DNA of 5,376 nucleotides. Origin: CAYLLE01 sp964384485 (GTDB lineage Bacteria > Spirochaetota > Spirochaetia > CAYLLE01). Shown one piece after another: positions 1-5,376 of this stretch. Location of the stretch: NCBI GenBank assembly GCA_964384485.1, contig CAYLLE010000178.1, positions 1 through 5,376 of the forward strand. Direction: 5' to 3'. Both the position numbers and the translations under genes were made by a program. Each line of letters opens with the position of its first letter. Within the stretch, counting starts at the first letter, position 1. The notes beneath the pieces are model-generated. The model was not told the origin of the DNA. It did not search any database and saw nothing but the letters and a program-made list of their open reading frames with translations.

Positions 1-27
1 ATTCTAAATATACATTACCGGCGGAGC

Positions 28-34
28 AGGAGGA
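28..34 (+). promoter_or_regulatory. Ribosome binding site for the DUF1820 gene
   Basis: AGGAGGA lies 4 bases before a TTG codon at 39-41, a near-perfect Shine-Dalgarno match. It supports the TTG start, because no ATG or GTG in frame gives the family's usual N-terminus (short, then a beta-strand of the YKVYF type). Confidence 0.8.
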
Positions 35-38
35 ATCA

Positions 39-350
39 TTGTCCATATATAAAGTCTACTTCAAGTGGAAAGATAAAGATGTAACCCTGAGGGCGCGGAG
101 TCTTGATTTAACCCATCCTTATTTTGTTTCAATCAAGGATTTGGTATTTCCCGAGGGGAAAAAACTCATCATCGATCCCGCTGAAGATGAAATCCGGAAG
201 GCGTTTGGAGACACCGATCATCTGATGATCCCGTTCCAGTCTGTTTCTCTGATTGAAGAAAATTCTGAAGAGAAACAGAAAGAAAAACCGAAGGTCCGTC
301 CCTTTACTCTGGTGGATGAAGAAAAGGGAGAAGAACCGCCTGAAAAGTGA
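39..350 (+). CDS. DUF1820 family small protein, function unknown
   Basis: This is a 103-residue soluble protein with no signal peptide or membrane segment. Residues about 4-73 resemble the DUF1820 family (recalled from proteobacterial and spirochaete members). The opening strand is YKVYFKW, the middle reads HPYFVSIKDLVF, then comes LIIDPAEDEI (the family's hydrophobic-DP-x-E/D-E segment), and the domain closes with LMIPFQSVSLIEE. Residues about 74-103 form a highly charged, Glu/Lys-rich and probably disordered tail, with a short RPFTLVDEE piece that looks conserved among relatives. It starts with TTG behind a strong ribosome binding site, and its promoter lies at or beyond the left window edge. 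The gene converges with the M50 protease gene across a 13-base gap, so it is not in an operon with anything visible. No biochemical role is known to me for this family, and the sequence shows no catalytic motif. The family call is fairly secure and the function is open. Confidence 0.82.
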   Translation: MSIYKVYFKWKDKDVTLRARSLDLTHPYFVSIKDLVFPEGKKLIIDPAEDEIRKAFGDTDHLMIPFQSVSLIEENSEEKQKEKPKVRPFTLVDEEKGEEPPEK

Positions 351-364
351 GATTATCAGCGGTT
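334..364. terminator. Weak candidate bidirectional terminator hairpin
   Basis: An imperfect stem sits exactly at the convergent junction. AACCG (334-338) pairs with CGGTT (360-364). After one bulged C (339), CTGA (340-343) pairs with TCAG (356-359), leaving a 12-base loop. It overlaps the last codons and stop of the DUF1820 gene and the last base of the protease gene. The following plus-strand tract (TTACTTACC) is only partly T-rich. On the minus strand the stem is followed by CTTCTCCCTTTTC, a mediocre U-tract. Position favours a shared terminator, but the stem is modest and chance cannot be excluded. Confidence 0.33.
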
Positions 365-1524
365 TACTTACCGAGCCGTTTCATTCCGTTCAATTCGGTT
401 CCCTCAAGGTCGATTTTTAGATTGAGGAACTGAAGCAGGTCTTTGACCGAGAGAATCCCGGCCAGTTTCCCGTTCTCCACGACCATAAGGCGGCTGTTTC
501 CGCTCCTGTGCATTCTGCTGATCGCTTCGGTAGCATCATCATCGGGGGAAATTGTGTTTTCTTCCGAACACCCCGTCTTAAGCTGCCGGACGGGAGTATT
601 GGACCATTCTTCCCGGGGCAGTTCCCGGATGTCCTTTGTGGTAACACATCCTTCCAAGTCGCCGTCCGTAACGATGGGAAACAATTTATAATGATATTTA
701 TAAACGTAATCTTCCACCAGCCGTTCCACCGAAATGGCCGGAGTCACCGTAACTACATCGGTTTTCATAAACCGCCGTACTTTTTCACCCCGCAGTGTTT
801 CCTGTATCAGTACCTGCTGGTAGGATACCCGGGATGATTGATGTATAAAGAAACCGATAAAGATCCACCATATTCCCGAAAGAAATCCGCCCGCGAAGAT
901 TCCGGCGAATCCAATAAAGATGAGAAGGAACCCGAATCCTGATCCCGCGTAGGAAGCCCATTTTGTGGCTTTCCTAATATCTTTCTTGGCACCCCAGATA
1001 ATCGCCCGGAGTACCCGGCCTCCGTCCAGCGGATAGGCGGGTATTAAATTGAATCCTGCCAGGATGAAGTTGATCGTCCAGAAGTAGCTCAGCACAGCCT
1101 GCACCTGGGCCGGCCATTCTCCTCTCATCCCCAGGGCGTAAAACCCGAGGAACACTCCCCCTAAAAGTATACTCAAACCGGGACCGGCCAGTGCCATAAG
1201 CACTTCAGCTTTCGGACTGGGCGGGTCTTCCCGGATATTCGCGACTCCGCCGAAAACAAACAGTGTGATCTCTTTTATGTCCATGCCGAATTTCCGCGCC
1301 ACAAGAGAGTGGCTGAGTTCGTGCAGTATGATAAAAAGAAAAAGTCCCGCCGCGCCGATTACTCCCAGAATCCAGTAGATTGCCGGTTCAAAAGCTTCAA
1401 AGTAATTCGGGAAGACACCGGTTGCCAATGACCATACAATGAGCACGGCTATTATCAGCCAGCTCATGTCGGCCTTGACGGTGAATCCTAAAAGTTTAAA
1501 AAGTTTATAACGGTTTCCGTACAT
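364..1524 (-). CDS. M50 site-2-type zinc metalloprotease with paired CBS domains
   Basis: This is a 386-residue integral membrane protease of the site-2 protease/SpoIVFB group, which cuts transmembrane helices inside the membrane. The zinc motif HELSH is at residues 68-72. The second motif, ending YPLDGG with the third metal ligand Asp167, lies in NLIPAYPLDGGRV (159-171). A conserved loop follows the first motif (FGGVANI then LAGPGLS, about 91-118). About six hydrophobic segments lie near 21-36, 49-67, 107-131, 142-160, 195-212 and 213-228. Two CBS domains follow, near 248-305 and 310-368; such pairs commonly bind adenine nucleotides and gate an attached module. The start MYGNRYKLFKLLG matches the N-terminus I recall for this subfamily. 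Its AAGGAG site lies inside the last pgk codons, with a rather long 14-base spacing. It follows pgk by 8 bases, so it probably depends on pgk's promoter. The natural substrate cannot be told; membrane-bound anti-sigma factors or transcription factors are typical, but none is encoded nearby. All catalytic residues look intact. Confidence 0.9.
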   Translation of the reverse strand: MYGNRYKLFKLLGFTVKADMSWLIIAVLIVWSLATGVFPNYFEAFEPAIYWILGVIGAAGLFLFIILHELSHSLVARKFGMDIKEITLFVFGGVANIREDPPSPKAEVLMALAGPGLSILLGGVFLGFYALGMRGEWPAQVQAVLSYFWTINFILAGFNLIPAYPLDGGRVLRAIIWGAKKDIRKATKWASYAGSGFGFLLIFIGFAGIFAGGFLSGIWWIFIGFFIHQSSRVSYQQVLIQETLRGEKVRRFMKTDVVTVTPAISVERLVEDYVYKYHYKLFPIVTDGDLEGCVTTKDIRELPREEWSNTPVRQLKTGCSEENTISPDDDATEAISRMHRSGNSRLMVVENGKLAGILSVKDLLQFLNLKIDLEGTELNGMKRLGK

Positions 1525-1532
1525 ATGGTAAT

Positions 1533-2702
1533 TTATTTCTCCTTCAGCGCCGCGATTCCGGGAAGTTCTTTTCCTTCCAGGTATTCAAGGAACGCTCCTC
1601 CCCCGGTTGAGACATGGGTCATCTTGTCTTCGTATCCCGCCTGGGTAACTGCGGCCGCGGAATCTCCGCCTCCGACATACACTTCCGCGTCAAGCCCGGC
1701 GAGGACCTTTGCCATTTCGTTTGTTCCTTCCGCGAAGGCATCATTTTCAAAAAGACCCAGCGGACCGTTCCAAACTACCCGTTTGGCGCTGTGAAGAATC
1801 TCCCGGTACCGTTCCAGGGTCTGCGGTCCCACGTCCAGGATCATCCAGCCGTCGGGAATATCCGTTACCGGGACAATCCGCTTTTTCGATGCTTCATCCG
1901 GGGAAGGGGCAGCTGCCGCGTCTTCCGGCAGAACAAGGTTTTCTCCGGAATTTTTCAGAATTTCCGAAGCCGTACCTGCGCTCTCTTTGTCCACCAGAGA
2001 ATTCCCCACATCAACACCCTTCGCCTTAAGGAATGTGTTTGCGATTCCTCCCCCGGTCATTATGGTGTCGGTTAGTTCGATCAGCCGTTTAATGACTCCG
2101 ATTTTATCCGATATTTTCGCTCCTCCCATAATAGCCACCGAGGGGTGTACCGGATTGGAGATGATTGTCTCGAGAGCCTTAATTTCCCGCTCCATAAGGA
2201 GCCCCATAACCGCCGGCAGGTGATGTGTTATCCCTTCCGTGGAGGCGTGGGCCCGATGAGCAGCGCCGAAAGCGTCATTCACGTAAATTTCTCCGTGGGA
2301 AGCAAGAGATTTCGCGAATTGATCATCATTTTTCTTTTCTTCCGGATGGAACCGTGTATTTTCTAGAAGAAGTACTGAACCGGGTTTCAATTTAGAGGAT
2401 GCTTTCTCCGCTTTTTCTCCCACACAGTCGTCGGCAAACTCGACTTTACTGCCGAGGAGATCGGCCAGATGAACCGCCGCCGGTTTAAGACTGTACTCCG
2501 GTTTCCGCTCCCCTTTCGGTCTTCCCAGGTGGGAACAGAGGGTTAACCGGACATCTTTATCGAGGAGATATTTGATCGTATCCAAAGCCGCCCGGATCCG
2601 GGTGTCGTCGGTTATTTTTCCGTTCTCCATGGGTACGTTAAAATCAACCCGCATTATTATCCGTTTATTATCAATATCAATATCATGCACTGTTTTTTTC
2701 AT
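1533..2702 (-). CDS. pgk: Phosphoglycerate kinase
   Basis: This cytosolic glycolytic and gluconeogenic enzyme interconverts 1,3-bisphosphoglycerate plus ADP with 3-phosphoglycerate plus ATP. The 389-residue product has the normal bacterial length and both domains. Substrate-side motifs are RVDFNVP (18-24), SHLGRPKG (57-64), ENTRFHPEE (114-122) and NDAFGAAHRAHAS (142-154). Nucleotide-side motifs are GGAKISDK (193-200), WNGPLGLFE (311-319), GGGDSAAA (344-351) and STGGGAFLE (365-373). The start is ATG at 2702-2700, preceded six bases upstream by AGGAGG and giving MKKTVHDIDI, the usual family N-terminus. The longer frame from a TTG at 2729 adds nine residues that lack homology and would run through the ribosome binding site. 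It is followed at 8 bases by the M50 protease gene in the same direction. No gap (GAPDH) or tpiA gene, its common operon partners, is visible on either side. Nothing in the sequence suggests damage. Confidence 0.98.
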   Translation of the reverse strand: MKKTVHDIDIDNKRIIMRVDFNVPMENGKITDDTRIRAALDTIKYLLDKDVRLTLCSHLGRPKGERKPEYSLKPAAVHLADLLGSKVEFADDCVGEKAEKASSKLKPGSVLLLENTRFHPEEKKNDDQFAKSLASHGEIYVNDAFGAAHRAHASTEGITHHLPAVMGLLMEREIKALETIISNPVHPSVAIMGGAKISDKIGVIKRLIELTDTIMTGGGIANTFLKAKGVDVGNSLVDKESAGTASEILKNSGENLVLPEDAAAAPSPDEASKKRIVPVTDIPDGWMILDVGPQTLERYREILHSAKRVVWNGPLGLFENDAFAEGTNEMAKVLAGLDAEVYVGGGDSAAAVTQAGYEDKMTHVSTGGGAFLEYLEGKELPGIAALKEK

Positions 2703-2708
2703 AATTAT

Positions 2709-2714
2709 CCTCCT
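2709..2714 (-). promoter_or_regulatory. Ribosome binding site deciding the pgk start
   Basis: On the minus strand AGGAGG ends six bases before ATG at 2702-2700. This fixes the pgk start at 2702 and argues against the in-frame TTG at 2729, which lies upstream of this site and has no comparable one of its own. Confidence 0.88.
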
Positions 2715-2790
2715 GCGTTTAAGATACAATTTCTTCTGGACATGGGCAAAATTTTTGTTTAAGCTTACTCCAATTTTTCATTATCATGCA

Positions 2791-2815
2791 GAGAACGGAA
2801 GAAAGAGAGGTTCTC
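2791..2815. repeat. 6-bp inverted repeat in the divergent promoter region
   Basis: GAGAAC (2791-2796) and GTTCTC (2810-2815) form a perfect dyad separated by 13 bases, with half-site centres 19 bp apart, close to two helical turns. It lies between the putative pgk -10 box (2780-2785) and the putative sigma-28 -35 box (2817-2820), so a dimeric regulator bound here could touch both promoters. The purine-only spacer does not extend the pairing, so an RNA hairpin would be weak. An operator is an inference; a 6-bp dyad can occur by chance. Confidence 0.35.
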
Positions 2816-2816
2816 A

Positions 2817-2843
2817 TCAATTTTTAACAAAAAACAACGATAA
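2817..2843 (+). promoter_or_regulatory. Candidate sigma-28 (FliA) promoter for the chemoreceptor gene
   Basis: TCAATTTT (2817-2824), 11 bases, then AACGATAA (2836-2843) aligns with the enterobacterial FliA consensus TAAAGTTT-N11-GCCGATAA. Each box matches at 6 of 8 positions and the spacing is exact. The CGATAA core is complete. Transcription would begin near 2850, giving a leader of about ten bases that still contains the ribosome binding site. Control of chemoreceptor genes by sigma-28 is well established in flagellated bacteria. The surrounding sequence is A/T-rich, which raises the chance-match rate, and the leader is short. Confidence 0.42.
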
Positions 2844-2850
2844 ATATTGA

Positions 2851-2858
2851 GAGGTGAT
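2851..2858 (+). promoter_or_regulatory. Ribosome binding site deciding the chemoreceptor start
   Basis: GAGGTGAT matches the extended complement of the 16S rRNA 3' end (AGGAGGTGATC). With this site used, ATG at 2860-2862 is correctly placed. The in-frame GTG at 2854 lies inside the site itself and is unlikely to be the start. Confidence 0.75.
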
Positions 2859-2859
2859 T

Positions 2860-4728
2860 ATGAATGACAGGCTGGGATTCAGGCTCATTGTAACCGCTCC
2901 CTGGTTTCTTTTTATCGGCTTATTCTTTGCCGGTATTCCTCTGTTCGCGCCGGGCCGGGTTTCAGTCAGTTTTGTTCTTTTCTCGGCTGCCGCCGGCGTT
3001 CTGCTCTATATCTTCCTGCAGATTGTACTGCTCCCGAAGGTCCGTCTCTTCGGGAACATGGAAGCGGAAGGCACGGAATCCCACGGTAAGTGGCTTGCAG
3101 AACTCGGCCGCCTTCCGCTCTCAACGTTCATCATCATTACTCTCTTTACTGTGGTTTTGACTTCCATTCTGGTTTTTCTGTCAATAATACGGGGAGTCTT
3201 TCCTAAATCCCAGGGGATCCTTTACGGCTTCGGTCTCCTCGGATTTGCCATGCTCGCCGGTGCTTTCGTCTATGTACTCCTGGATAAACGGCTTCTCCTG
3301 TCTCTCTATAAAAAAAAGATTACCGGATATCCCTCAACCCTGAGGGAGGAGCGGCAGTTCAAAAAAATTATTATCATCCCCTTGTTTATGGCCATCATGA
3401 CTGTAATCACCATTTTCTCCTGGACCATACTCGGATTCTCCCGGGCAGCTCTGATGGCCGGTTCTTCCGGCGGTGGTCTTATAGGTTCCGTTATCGGCCA
3501 TATCATTGTTCCGGTAGTGCTTTTTCTTAGCACGGTAGGCGTCCTGGTTTTTGTATGGGCCGGGAACTCCAGGCTTCTCTACCGGAATGTGCTTAACCGC
3601 ATTGATTCACTTACTTCGGGAGAGAAAGATTTGACCGGTAAGGTTTATATTACTTCCGTGGATGAGATCGCGTCCATCGCCGGAGGGATAAACCAGTTTA
3701 TCGGTGTACTTCATAATAACATCACCCAGCTCAAAGGCTCATTCGAAACAATGGATATAATCCAGGATAAGCTGTTTGAGAAAATCGAAGAAACCGGGGA
3801 AATTCTCGGAGAGGTTGATAAACATATCGCGGCATCGGCGGAAAATGTTGATACCCAGTTCACAAAAAGTGCCGAAGTTATTGACCTGGGGAGGAAGTTC
3901 CAGGAGATCGTAACCGAGTTAAACTCTGTTTTTATGGAGCAGAACCGAAGTGTCGGCGCGTCCCTTGAAGGAATCGAAGAGATTATCAATTCGGTGGAAC
4001 GTACGGCAGCCCAGATAACCGGTGTGTCCGAGCAGGGGAAGGAACTTACCGGATTATCAGAACAGGGAAGAGAGGCTCTGGGGGCCACAATCGCTTCGGT
4101 GACCAAAATAAGCGGACTATCGGACGAGCTGATCAAGATCAATTCTATGGTCGCCAATATCGCTTCCCAGACCAATCTGCTGGCAATGAATGCCGCCATT
4201 GAAGCGGCCCATGCCGGAGAACTGGGAAAAGGATTCGGGGTGGTGGCGGACGAGATCCGCTCCCTGGCGGAGGATACAGCCGCCAGGACAAAGGAAAGTG
4301 CCGGGAGTCTGAAACAGATTATCGCGGAAATTGATTCCGCGCTTCATGTGGCGAAAGACACCGGCGATGCCTTTTCCCTGATCAGTCGGGCCATCGTCCG
4401 GATGGGAGACGGAGCACAGGAAGCTTCCGAAAACATGCGGCAGCAGTCACGGACAACCGAAACCATACAAGCTTCTCTGGGCAAGACCCGAAGCGACACC
4501 CGCCGTCTCGAAGAATCGGCTGGTGAACTCCTCTCTCATACCCAGGGCATGATGGAAACGCTGAACCAGCTGGGCCGGTCCGCTGAGGAAGGAAAAGAGC
4601 GGACGGAACAGATGCGCTCATCAAACGGGAGAGCCCAGGAAAGCATGGAAAAGCTGGATGAACTTTCCCGGTCCGCTGAAGAACTGCAGCATCATCTAAA
4701 GGAATTTGTGGAAGGGTTTACGACCTGA
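2860..4728 (+). CDS. Methyl-accepting chemotaxis protein with six-helix membrane domain
   Basis: This 622-residue chemoreceptor-type transducer would control the CheA-CheW kinase. Six hydrophobic segments (about 9-30, 35-58, 88-110, 118-141, 168-190 and 207-235) come in three pairs joined by cytoplasmic linkers of roughly 26-30 residues. The loops on the outer side are short, the longest about 16 residues between helices 5 and 6. No Cache, four-helix or other extracellular sensor domain fits in. A HAMP-like segment follows (about 236-290, including LTGKVYITSVDEIASIAGGIN), then a long coiled-coil hairpin to the C-terminus. The kinase-contact tip at about 427-470 is clear: IASQTNLLAMNAAIEAAHAGE, continuing to GKGFGVVADEIRSLAE. 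The Arg usual in AARAGE is His here, as I recall in many spirochaete receptors. The two hairpin arms are nearly equal, about 22-24 heptads each, with no indel. The C-terminus (EFVEGFTT) lacks an aromatic CheR-binding pentapeptide. ATG at 2860 is preferred over GTG at 2854. No che genes are adjacent. The ligand is unknown. Confidence 0.93.
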   Translation: MNDRLGFRLIVTAPWFLFIGLFFAGIPLFAPGRVSVSFVLFSAAAGVLLYIFLQIVLLPKVRLFGNMEAEGTESHGKWLAELGRLPLSTFIIITLFTVVLTSILVFLSIIRGVFPKSQGILYGFGLLGFAMLAGAFVYVLLDKRLLLSLYKKKITGYPSTLREERQFKKIIIIPLFMAIMTVITIFSWTILGFSRAALMAGSSGGGLIGSVIGHIIVPVVLFLSTVGVLVFVWAGNSRLLYRNVLNRIDSLTSGEKDLTGKVYITSVDEIASIAGGINQFIGVLHNNITQLKGSFETMDIIQDKLFEKIEETGEILGEVDKHIAASAENVDTQFTKSAEVIDLGRKFQEIVTELNSVFMEQNRSVGASLEGIEEIINSVERTAAQITGVSEQGKELTGLSEQGREALGATIASVTKISGLSDELIKINSMVANIASQTNLLAMNAAIEAAHAGELGKGFGVVADEIRSLAEDTAARTKESAGSLKQIIAEIDSALHVAKDTGDAFSLISRAIVRMGDGAQEASENMRQQSRTTETIQASLGKTRSDTRRLEESAGELLSHTQGMMETLNQLGRSAEEGKERTEQMRSSNGRAQESMEKLDELSRSAEELQHHLKEFVEGFTT

Positions 4729-5376
4729 ACAGGAGATCCCGCAAATCCGCTACATTGTCGAGATAATAGGTTGCTGTTTCTTTTAATTCTTTCCGAATGT
4801 GGTCGATTTTATGACCCCAGCCCGCCGCGGCGGAATCCACTCCCGCTTCGCGCGCCATGGTTATGCCGGGTTTAAGATCATCCAGCACTAAAATATTTTC
4901 TTTCCGGATGCCGAACTGCCGGACTGTCTCTTCCACCGGCCATGGATTGGGTTTATGCTTGGCCGGATCACCGGTCCATCCGATGATGAGGTCGGGCTCG
5001 AATCCCGGCGCATCAATCTGATTCTGATAATGCATCAGGATGATATCCGGTTCAGAGTGAGACACAACCACCACTAGCCCCCCTTTCTCCCGGAAATCGT
5101 TTAGTACTTGAAGCAGCCCCGGAAAAAAGGGCGGTGCCGATTTTTCCGTAAACTCACGCCAGACCCGGTAAAACATCTTTTTCTCTTCATCGTCAAGACC
5201 AAGAACCTCGTTCAGGTATGTTCCCAAACCGGGATGATAATTGATGGAAAGCCACTTATCGAGAGACACCGCCATATCTCCACGCCCCAGGCGTTTGAGC
5301 TGTTCAAGATGGGCGGGGTAGTGGATGTGGGGGGTGCTGTTTACGGCTGTATCATCGTGGTCGATCAGTAAAACAG
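4718..5376 (-). CDS. HAD-superfamily hydrolase, phosphatase-like, 5' end outside window
   Basis: The frame stays open to the right edge, so only the first few residues are missing and 218 are visible. Apparent phosphoaspartate hydrolase motifs are all present in order. Motif I is DHDDT (visible residues 5-9, nucleophile Asp5 and acid Asp7). Motif II is the Ser in VVVVSHS (Ser105). Motif III is the Lys of KPNP (141), and motif IV is LDD (Asp165-Asp166) followed by GITMAREAG. The segment between motifs I and II is mostly helical, as in a C1 cap of the phosphoglycolate phosphatase/beta-phosphoglucomutase group. An internal ATG at 5275 would remove motif I and is not the start. Its stop lies inside the end of the chemoreceptor gene, an 11-bp tail-to-tail overlap. 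A phosphatase acting on a small phosphorylated metabolite is likely; the substrate cannot be named. It could serve as phosphoglycolate phosphatase, but nothing here proves it. Confidence 0.88.
   Translation of the reverse strand, partial: VLLIDHDDTAVNSTPHIHYPAHLEQLKRLGRGDMAVSLDKWLSINYHPGLGTYLNEVLGLDDEEKKMFYRVWREFTEKSAPPFFPGLLQVLNDFREKGGLVVVVSHSEPDIILMHYQNQIDAPGFEPDLIIGWTGDPAKHKPNPWPVEETVRQFGIRKENILVLDDLKPGITMAREAGVDSAAAGWGHKIDHIRKELKETATYYLDNVADLRDLLFRS

Larger units (their letters stand above)
2703..2859. promoter_or_regulatory. Divergent intergenic region between pgk and the chemoreceptor gene
   Basis: This 157-bp A/T-rich gap must contain the promoters of both outward-facing genes. It holds no open frame worth calling and no convincing small-RNA or riboswitch fold. 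For pgk, the best minus-strand -10 candidate is GATAAT at 2785-2780 (5 of 6 to TATAAT), giving a leader of about 70 bases, but no recognisable -35 box lies at 16-18 bases. For the chemoreceptor the best candidate is a sigma-28-type site at 2817-2843. A purine-rich tract at about 2790-2810 is embedded in a GAGAAC/GTTCTC dyad. Each of the last two is listed separately. Confidence 0.6.

Noticed and set aside
1..27. TATACA near 9-14 as a -10 box for the DUF1820 gene
   Set aside because: Only 4 of 6 match and any -35 element lies outside the window, so it cannot be supported.
1614..2366. Plus-strand open frames opposite pgk (for example 1614-2075)
   Set aside because: They lie antisense to a complete, well-conserved pgk, with no ribosome binding sites or recognisable protein features; they are by-products of its codon usage.
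2703..2729. A longer pgk frame starting at TTG 2729
   Set aside because: It adds nine residues with no family counterpart, runs through the AGGAGG site that serves ATG 2702, and has no good site of its own.
2721..2749. Minus-strand TTGCCC-N17-TATCTT as a pgk promoter
   Set aside because: Each box matches only 4 of 6, and transcription would start inside the ribosome binding site, leaving no usable leader.
2755..2784. Plus-strand TTGTTT-N18-CATTAT as a sigma-70 promoter for the chemoreceptor
   Set aside because: Matches are 3 of 6 and 4 of 6 in A/T-rich DNA; no better than expected by chance, and weaker than the sigma-28 candidate downstream.
2854..2859. GTG start for the chemoreceptor
   Set aside because: The codon is part of the ribosome binding site (GAGGTGAT) for the ATG at 2860.
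3711..4624. Minus-strand open frames opposite the chemoreceptor gene
   Set aside because: They mirror the coiled-coil coding sequence and give low-complexity products without initiation signals.
4575..4683. 16-bp near-repeat (4575-4590 and 4668-4683, one mismatch) in the receptor gene
   Set aside because: Both copies encode RSAEE in the coiled-coil arm, 31 codons apart; this is explained by heptad-type protein repetition, not a DNA element.
4724..4733. CCTGAACAGG palindrome at the receptor/HAD junction as a terminator
   Set aside because: The loop would be two bases, the stem four pairs, and no T-tract follows.

Overview
The window looks like a stretch of ordinary bacterial chromosome, gene-dense and of fairly balanced base composition, most likely from a spirochaete. 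The main reasons are the chemoreceptor signalling tip, which reads AAHAGE with LLAMNAA (a form I associate with Treponema and its relatives), and the DUF1820-like small protein. This placement rests on recalled family resemblance, not on a search, and is held at about 0.6. No phage, transposon, CRISPR, tRNA or rRNA signal was seen.

Layout, left to right. (1) 39-350, plus: a 103-residue DUF1820-family protein with a TTG start. (2) 364-1524, minus: a site-2-type membrane metalloprotease (M50) with a C-terminal pair of CBS domains. (3) 1533-2702, minus: phosphoglycerate kinase (pgk). Only 8 bases separate it from the protease, and the two genes are almost certainly co-transcribed in the order pgk then protease. 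(4) 2703-2859: a 157-bp divergent intergenic region that should hold both promoters. It contains a 12-of-16 match to a sigma-28 (FliA) promoter facing the chemoreceptor and a perfect 6-bp dyad. (5) 2860-4728, plus: a chemoreceptor with six predicted membrane helices, a HAMP domain and a full cytoplasmic signalling domain, but no extracellular sensor domain. (6) 4718 to the right edge, minus: a HAD-family phosphatase-like hydrolase, cut by the window edge just before its first catalytic motif. Its 3' end overlaps that of the chemoreceptor by 11 bp.

Functionally the window mixes central metabolism (pgk), membrane proteolysis, taxis signalling and a small-molecule phosphatase. No single pathway joins them. 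The two associations worth attention are the pgk and CBS-protease operon, where CBS domains might read adenylate levels, and the chemoreceptor whose only plausible input module is a six-helix membrane bundle. Three of the listed starts differ from the longest open frame (pgk, the chemoreceptor and the HAD hydrolase), as explained in each entry.
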